Below the pieces are notes generated by a model. It ran no database searches, was not told the DNA's origin, and saw only the letters and a list, made by a program, of their open reading frames with translations. From assembly GCA_051745935.1 (NCBI GenBank), contig JBNJEM010000006.1:1-36725 (forward strand): a stretch of 36,725 bases of DNA, in the 5' to 3' direction. Shown here one piece after another: positions 32,229 through 36,725 of the stretch. Position 1 is the first letter of the stretch. Each line of letters starts with the position of its first letter. Both the position numbers and the translations under genes were made by a program. This stretch comes from JBNJEM01 sp051745935 (GTDB lineage Bacteria > Planctomycetota > Planctomycetia > Pirellulales > Pirellulaceae).

Positions 32229-33542
32229 ATGGATACACCCGATCGGATGAGCAGACGTTCTTTCATCAAAGCAGCCGCCGCGGCCGGAGCAAGCGCCGGC
32301 TCATTGGCCGTGCCGCGGATCGCGAAATCGGTGGCGCCGAACGGCGAAATTAACGTGGGCCTGATCGGCGTTGGGATTCGCGGCTACGCGTTGCACGACG
32401 GAATTAACCAGAGCGATCACGTCCGACTGGGCGGTATCTCGGACATCAGCGACCACTACATTGAGCGGATCAAGCCGCGGTTGGAGGATCCCAAGACGCC
32501 GATTCACAGGGACTATCACGCGCTGCTGGACGATGGGGACATCGACGCCGTGGTCATCGCCTCGCCCGACCACTGGCACGCCCAAATGACGCTTGACGCG
32601 ATGGATGCCGGCAAGGACGTCTATGTGGAGAAGCCGATGACCTATTCATTCGACGAGGCGGTCCGCGTTCGCGAAGCGGCTCGCGAGTCGGGACGCGTGA
32701 CGCAGGTGGGGTATCAACGCCGCACTCTGGCTCACTTCTACAAGGCCCGCGACATCATCCAGTCGGGAATACTGGGGGATATAACCCAGATTCAACTCTG
32801 GTCGTCCCGAAATCGGCCCACTGCCCCTTGGCGCGCCTACGACACCTACAGCACACCGGGGCTGCCCGAAAAGTCGGGGCCCGAGCACGTCGACTGGAAA
32901 CGATTCCAGGCGAACCGGCCGCCGCGTCCCTACGACCCGCGGCGATTCTTCCATTGGCAGTGCTACGAGGAATACAGCACCGGGATCTTTGGCATCTTGA
33001 TGAGCCACCCGTTGGACGCGGCGAACTTGGTGATGGGGCTGGACATACCGGACACCTGCTCGGCAACCGGCGGAATCTTCCAGTACGATGACGGCCGGAC
33101 GGTCCCCGACACATGCAACGCCCTGTTCAACTATCCTTCCCGGAATCTCACGATCTCGTTTGTCGGCTCCAGCAACAATGCCTTTTTCGACCGGGAAGCT
33201 CAATATCGAGGAACCCACGGTACGATGGAGCTGGGGCCCAACTGGCTGCGCCTCTACGCCGAACAGAAAAACGCCCTGTTCAAGCAGTACGTTGCATCGG
33301 ACAAGGCCGACGAGTTCGAGGACCTTCGGGCGCGACCGATCCACAAGGAACCGACCAACTATCGCTGGTCCACGACCGAGCACCTGGACGATTTCTTCGA
33401 GAACGTGAAGAGCCGCGGCCAGTGCAAGGCCCCGATTCAGGAGTGCTTCAAGGTGACGGTCGCGCTGGCCATGGCGATCCAATCGTACAAGAGGAAACGC
33501 ACCGCCTGCTGGAACGCGGACCAGCACCGGATCGTGATCTAA
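32229..33542 (+). CDS. Tat-exported Gfo/Idh/MocA family oxidoreductase
   Basis: This 437-residue NAD(P)-dependent oxidoreductase has a twin-arginine signal (MSRRSFIKAAAAAGASAGS, from residue 7), the Rossmann loop INVGLIGVGIRGY (about 41-53), SPDHWHAQM, the family EKP motif (134-136) and a C-terminal alpha/beta domain. Such enzymes act on sugars, sugar acids or inositols, and Tat-exported forms are abundant in planctomycetes. The substrate is not predictable. The second ATG (32247) is an alternative start, since the Tat motif follows it directly. It is next to a secreted beta-helix protein, 91 bases downstream, so a common polysaccharide-related role is likely (inference). Confidence 0.92.
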   Translation: MDTPDRMSRRSFIKAAAAAGASAGSLAVPRIAKSVAPNGEINVGLIGVGIRGYALHDGINQSDHVRLGGISDISDHYIERIKPRLEDPKTPIHRDYHALLDDGDIDAVVIASPDHWHAQMTLDAMDAGKDVYVEKPMTYSFDEAVRVREAARESGRVTQVGYQRRTLAHFYKARDIIQSGILGDITQIQLWSSRNRPTAPWRAYDTYSTPGLPEKSGPEHVDWKRFQANRPPRPYDPRRFFHWQCYEEYSTGIFGILMSHPLDAANLVMGLDIPDTCSATGGIFQYDDGRTVPDTCNALFNYPSRNLTISFVGSSNNAFFDREAQYRGTHGTMELGPNWLRLYAEQKNALFKQYVASDKADEFEDLRARPIHKEPTNYRWSTTEHLDDFFENVKSRGQCKAPIQECFKVTVALAMAIQSYKRKRTACWNADQHRIVI

Positions 33543-33633
33543 GGGGTCACTCGGAAATAACCTCCGCAATCCAGCGTGCCTCCGAATCGTTCGGCACACT
33601 GGTCTTTGGACCTCCATCGCCGTGGAGGAACGT

Positions 33634-35703
33634 ATGTCGTTTCATCATTTTGCCCGTTTTCGAAAGGTCACCACGATGCTTGCTTTCCGGCTGACACTGC
33701 TTGCGATATTGGCTCATCTGCTTCTCACGGTCGGGGCGGCAGCGAAGACGATCTACTGTGCACCGGACGAGAGCGTGGAGACGACGTCCGCGGCAGGTTC
33801 GCCTCGCGGGGAAACGTCCGAGCGGCCGTTCGTCGATATTGCGGCAGCTTTAGATGAGGCGGAGCCCGGCGACCGCATCGTTTTATTGGGCGGGGAGTAC
33901 CGATTGGGCGAGCCACTGAAGTTTCCCCGTGGCGGTGAGCCAGACCGGCCCATTACGTTGGCGGCGGCCGACGGTGAGCACGTGGCCCTGTTGGGTTCGG
34001 TGCGGCTGAGCGATTGGCAACGTCACGACGACCGCATTTGGAAGCATCCCGCCCCGCCACGCCCCATCAAGGGTTTGTACGAAGACGGTGTGCGGCTAAC
34101 GCATCCGCGCCAGCGGGCTCAGCGGGAGCATCCGCCGTTGGCCTCGCTCACCGGTCCCGGGCAGTGGACGGTCGTTGACGACTCGGTCTACGTGTGGTGC
34201 CGCGACGGCGGCTCGCCGGCCGATCACCGCGTTGAGGCCTCGCAGCACAGTATTTTGCATCTCAATCGACCGTGGCTGCGTGCGGAAGGGTTGCATATCC
34301 TTTTCGGGCAGCCCACGGGGCTGGTCATCTCGGCCGATCACTGCGAGGCTCACGATTGCGAGATTGCTCACGTATCGAACTCGGTCGACAACGCCTACGG
34401 GGCGTATTTTTATTCCTGCTCGAATTCCGCGCTTCGCCGGTGCACGATTCACGACTCGTACTACTGGGGCGACCACGGCTCGAACTCGCATCTGGTCTCC
34501 TGCATCAACTGCGGCGACGATGGGCCGAATTTGGTCGAGCAGTGCGCGATATTCAACGGCGGGCTGGGCGTGGGAACCAAAGGGGCGGCGAGACAAATGG
34601 TCATCAAGGAGTGCCACGTCTTCGATGTTCGCCATGGCGTGGTCATTTCCGGCCGCCGGCGGAACGGGCCCGGGGCAGGTAAGACCGACCGCGGGCATTA
34701 TCTCATACTCAACAACCACTTCCACGACGGCTCGGTGGGGGTCTATTTTTACAGTGGCGGCTCGACCGGCAACCGCGTGGTGGGTAATGTGATTGAGCGA
34801 TGCGACAGGGGCATCCACCAGCGGGATGTAAGGGGACTGCCGCAGGACAGCGAAATCGTTAATAACGTGATCGCGAATTGCTCGAGCGGCATTTTCCTCG
34901 TCGCCGGGCGTGACGGCCACCCCACGCTCGATCGGTTCGCCGAGGCCGATTTTCGCTCGCATCACAACCTGTATTACGAAAATGACGCCGACTGGCGCAA
35001 TCCGCTCACGTGGTCATCGGCCCTGGAGCCGACCCTGGATGAGCTTCGGCAGCGGGAGCCGAGCTGGGAGCAGGGCTCGCTGAATGCCGATCCGCAATTG
35101 GATCGGTGCGGCCGCGCCAAGTCGGACTCGCCCACGCTGGGCAGCGGGGTGGAGTTCCCCTTGCCCGAGTTTATTGCCGATGAGACCACCCCGCCGAACA
35201 TCGGACTCGGTCCTCCGGGCCACGCCGCGACGCCCTGCCCTTGGCAGGAAAGCCTGGTCCTTTCGATCGCCGGCAGCGATACCGGCGTGGTGCCCGGCGA
35301 GCCGCTCGACTTGAAAGCGACGCTGCACAACACCACCGACCGCGAGGTGCCGCTGGGCGAGAGCTGCCTGGTGACGTTTCACTTCCGCTACGCCGATGTG
35401 TACTACTTCGACCGCCAGGAAGTCTGGCGGACGCGGCTGCAACTGCCCACAACGTCGCTGGCGGCAGGCCAGGACATCGTGCTTTCGGACCTCGGCGGAT
35501 GGCAACCGCCGATGATTGGCGAAGGCGACGATTCGGTCTCCCTTTCCACGGAGAGGTTTTTCCTCGAACAGGGCGTTCGCTTGCGGGCCACGGTGCAGTT
35601 TTTGTCGGCCGACGAAAACACTGCCGACGCCCTTGCGCGAACGGAGTCGCTGCTGCGATCGTGTGAAGTGCCGCGCCTGTCGCCGGCGAAGGCGAGCGAG
35701 TAG
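33634..35703 (+). CDS. Secreted right-handed parallel beta-helix protein
   Basis: This protein of about 689 residues has a signal peptide (LAFRLTLLAILAHLLLTVGA, then AAKTIYCAP). The PFVDIAAALDEAEPGDRIVL and GEPDRPITLAA segments mark the start of a parallel beta-helix. Repeated coils with Asn/His/Cys ladders follow (about 200-450: HDCEIAHVSNSVDNAY, RCTIHDSYYW, LILNNHFHDGSVGVYF). The last 170 residues look like an extra beta-sandwich. These folds are typical of polysaccharide lyases and binders; no catalytic residues can be assigned. ATG 33634 has GGAGG four bases upstream. ATG 33676, with AAAGGT, would give a shorter signal peptide, and GTG 33622 is also in frame. Confidence 0.85.
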   Translation: MSFHHFARFRKVTTMLAFRLTLLAILAHLLLTVGAAAKTIYCAPDESVETTSAAGSPRGETSERPFVDIAAALDEAEPGDRIVLLGGEYRLGEPLKFPRGGEPDRPITLAAADGEHVALLGSVRLSDWQRHDDRIWKHPAPPRPIKGLYEDGVRLTHPRQRAQREHPPLASLTGPGQWTVVDDSVYVWCRDGGSPADHRVEASQHSILHLNRPWLRAEGLHILFGQPTGLVISADHCEAHDCEIAHVSNSVDNAYGAYFYSCSNSALRRCTIHDSYYWGDHGSNSHLVSCINCGDDGPNLVEQCAIFNGGLGVGTKGAARQMVIKECHVFDVRHGVVISGRRRNGPGAGKTDRGHYLILNNHFHDGSVGVYFYSGGSTGNRVVGNVIERCDRGIHQRDVRGLPQDSEIVNNVIANCSSGIFLVAGRDGHPTLDRFAEADFRSHHNLYYENDADWRNPLTWSSALEPTLDELRQREPSWEQGSLNADPQLDRCGRAKSDSPTLGSGVEFPLPEFIADETTPPNIGLGPPGHAATPCPWQESLVLSIAGSDTGVVPGEPLDLKATLHNTTDREVPLGESCLVTFHFRYADVYYFDRQEVWRTRLQLPTTSLAAGQDIVLSDLGGWQPPMIGEGDDSVSLSTERFFLEQGVRLRATVQFLSADENTADALARTESLLRSCEVPRLSPAKASE

Positions 35704-36305
35704 CCCATCGCCGGCGAGGACGCCGCCGACCGGGTGCCGCGCCGTTGGCCCAATGCAGAACGGCCGGGAATACAACTCTGCCGCTGTCACGTGCATTCTT
35801 CTAAAAACGGGACGAAGACACACAGGTTTTCAGGCCAGGGGGGTGCGTTGCCCCCTCCACCGCCCTCGCCCCTCAGAGTTTGTGTGTCTTCGTTTGGCCG
35901 GATGAATATCGAGGAAGAAGCCTGGTTGGACACGGTGCGGGGGTGGGGTGAGGAAAAACTCCAAGTCGTTTCCATCCATGTTGTTGCGCCGTTCGCCTTG
36001 CTGCCGCAGGGACGAAAGGACGAAAGAAATCTAAAGGACCTAAGCGAAAAGGGTGGGTGCGATCAGGCTTGAAACGCAAGCGATCCGGCTTTTTTCACGC
36101 CGGAGGCCCGTCCGCCGTGTTCCCTTTGGTCCTTTCAGTCCCTGAGGTTTTTGATTCGACGCAGGCAAGGACGCAAGGCGCAACAAAACGGGCTATAAGG
36201 ACCTAGAGTTTTTCGCCATCCCAGTGCGGGGGTGTAATGTTTCAGGTTTCGGATATTCTGGAAAAGATATAAGCCCTTTTAATTTCAGAACTTAGGGAGC
36301 ACGCG
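35704..36305. other. Intergenic stretch with palindrome and phrase repeats
   Basis: No supportable gene is seen. It holds a 12-base inverted repeat at 35813-35824 and 35881-35892 (CGAAGACACACA and its complement). Purine-rich phrases are at 36009-36042 (GGGACGAAAGGACGAAAG), and their complement is at 36121-36138 (CCCTTTGGTCCTTTCAGT). Confidence 0.6.
35813..35892. repeat. 12-base inverted repeat, possible terminator
   Basis: CGAAGACACACA (35813-35824) pairs perfectly with 35881-35892. A GC-rich inner hairpin (about GGGGGTGCGTTGCCCCC, 35839-35855) lies inside. It is 110 bases downstream of the beta-helix gene, so it may end that transcript. Confidence 0.5.
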
Positions 36306-36470
36306 ATGTTGGTACTTAAGGGCTTTTCGAGGTTCCAAGCCCATCCAGAAGGGCTTGGCTGCGATGGTCCTGGCGCTCTTGGTAACGCCTCATTATCGGC
36401 GTATGAAACCGTCGGCAGCGCGTTGATTCCGCAGTTGGTTTTTCCAGGTGCGGAAGAACGCGAGTACTGA
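36306..36470 (+). CDS. Possible small protein (54 residues)
   Basis: The short frame MLVLKGFSRFQAHPEGLGCD...EEREY has an AGGGAG site six bases before its ATG. No family, signal or membrane span is recognised. It lies 34 bases upstream of the Tat-exported gene. The composition is not convincing, so it may be a chance frame or a leader. Confidence 0.3.
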   Translation: MLVLKGFSRFQAHPEGLGCDGPGALGNASLSAYETVGSALIPQLVFPGAEEREY

Positions 36471-36504
36471 TAGGCAGCCGTGGGACAAACGTGGAGAACA
36501 TCAG

Positions 36505-36725
36505 ATGAAACGGCGTGACTTTGTGAGGACGGTCGGCGGAGTGTCGCTGGGCAGTGCGATGGGCGAGTTTACGGGCGCGGCGGAACCGGCGCCGTTCGAC
36601 GTGAAAACGCTGTTCGAAGCCAGTAGCCCCGCGCTTCATCGACTTGGCCGATGCATGTTTGCTTTACTTGGCGGACCGCGAAGGCAAAATGGCCGGCTTT
36701 CCAATTCACGCTGAACCGACACATC
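36505..36725 (+). CDS. N-terminal part of a Tat-exported protein, apparent frameshift, cut by window end
   Basis: ATG 36505 opens MKRRDFVRTVGGVSLGSAMG, a twin-arginine signal, then AEPAPFDVKTLFEASSP. In this frame a stop comes at 36714 after Arg-rich sequence. From about 36628 another frame reads RFIDLADACLLYLADREGKM, AGFPIHAEPTH and stays open to the window end. Removing one C from CCCC (36627-36630) joins the two, giving ASSPRFIDLADACLLY. So a one-base insertion or sequencing error is likely, and the gene continues beyond the window. The family is not recognised. Confidence 0.6.

Noticed and set aside
1..36725. CRISPR arrays, tRNA or rRNA genes, insertion-sequence transposases, integrase
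   Set aside because: I looked for regularly spaced repeats, tRNA-like arms, rRNA signatures and transposase or tyrosine-recombinase motifs and found none I could support.

Overview
The window is about 36.7 kb of fairly GC-rich bacterial DNA. It most likely comes from a planctomycete or a close relative. The grounds are the company of genes: a Tat-exported Gfo/Idh/MocA oxidoreductase, a secreted parallel beta-helix protein, a PcRGLX/YetA-like polysaccharide enzyme, Ser/Thr kinases with zinc ribbons, and long intergenic stretches full of short palindromes. This is inference from gene content; no rRNA or tRNA gene was seen.

Region 1 (about 0.2-18.8 kb) is a chaperone and phospho-signalling island. 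A TerB-like gene and the remnant of a Na+/Ca2+-exchanger-like gene lie at its left edge. A leftward operon follows: a ClpA-type double AAA+ unfoldase, then an FHA protein, a zinc-ribbon/FGE-fold protein and a Ser/Thr kinase with zinc ribbons. A divergent rightward operon starts from the same 0.6-kb intergenic region. It holds a truncated Hsp70, two Hsp70s, a long protein ending in a GrpE-like domain, a third Hsp70, a pseudokinase with a coiled coil and a C-terminal beta-sandwich, and four paralogous small proteins that share an acidic helical module. All three full Hsp70s stop at the end of the substrate-binding beta domain, so they lack the lid. No J-protein is encoded. Together the genes look like a dedicated unfolding and disaggregation machine tied to protein phosphorylation. 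I do not recognise this exact assembly as a described system.

Region 2 (about 18.8-22.7 kb) is gene-poor. It holds a broken glycoside-hydrolase-like fragment, an inverted copy of a repeat that also lies at the head of the Hsp70 operon, several palindromes, a 36-residue basic protein and a small conserved protein.

Region 3 (about 22.7-26.5 kb and 30.6-32.2 kb) is a degraded stress and toxin-antitoxin zone: DUF488, HicB-like, HigB/HigA, DUF4160/DUF2442, and a frameshifted nucleotidyltransferase-like gene with a small partner. Three sites have the architecture of integron attC sites. A 190-bp direct repeat precedes two of the blocks and ends exactly at a GTT triplet. This suggests gene cassettes without an integrase (CALIN-like).

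Region 4 (26.5-36.7 kb) carries polysaccharide genes: a very large secreted PcRGLX/YetA-like protein on the minus strand, then a Tat-exported oxidoreductase, a secreted beta-helix protein and the start of a further Tat-exported protein on the plus strand. The last appears frameshifted and runs off the window.
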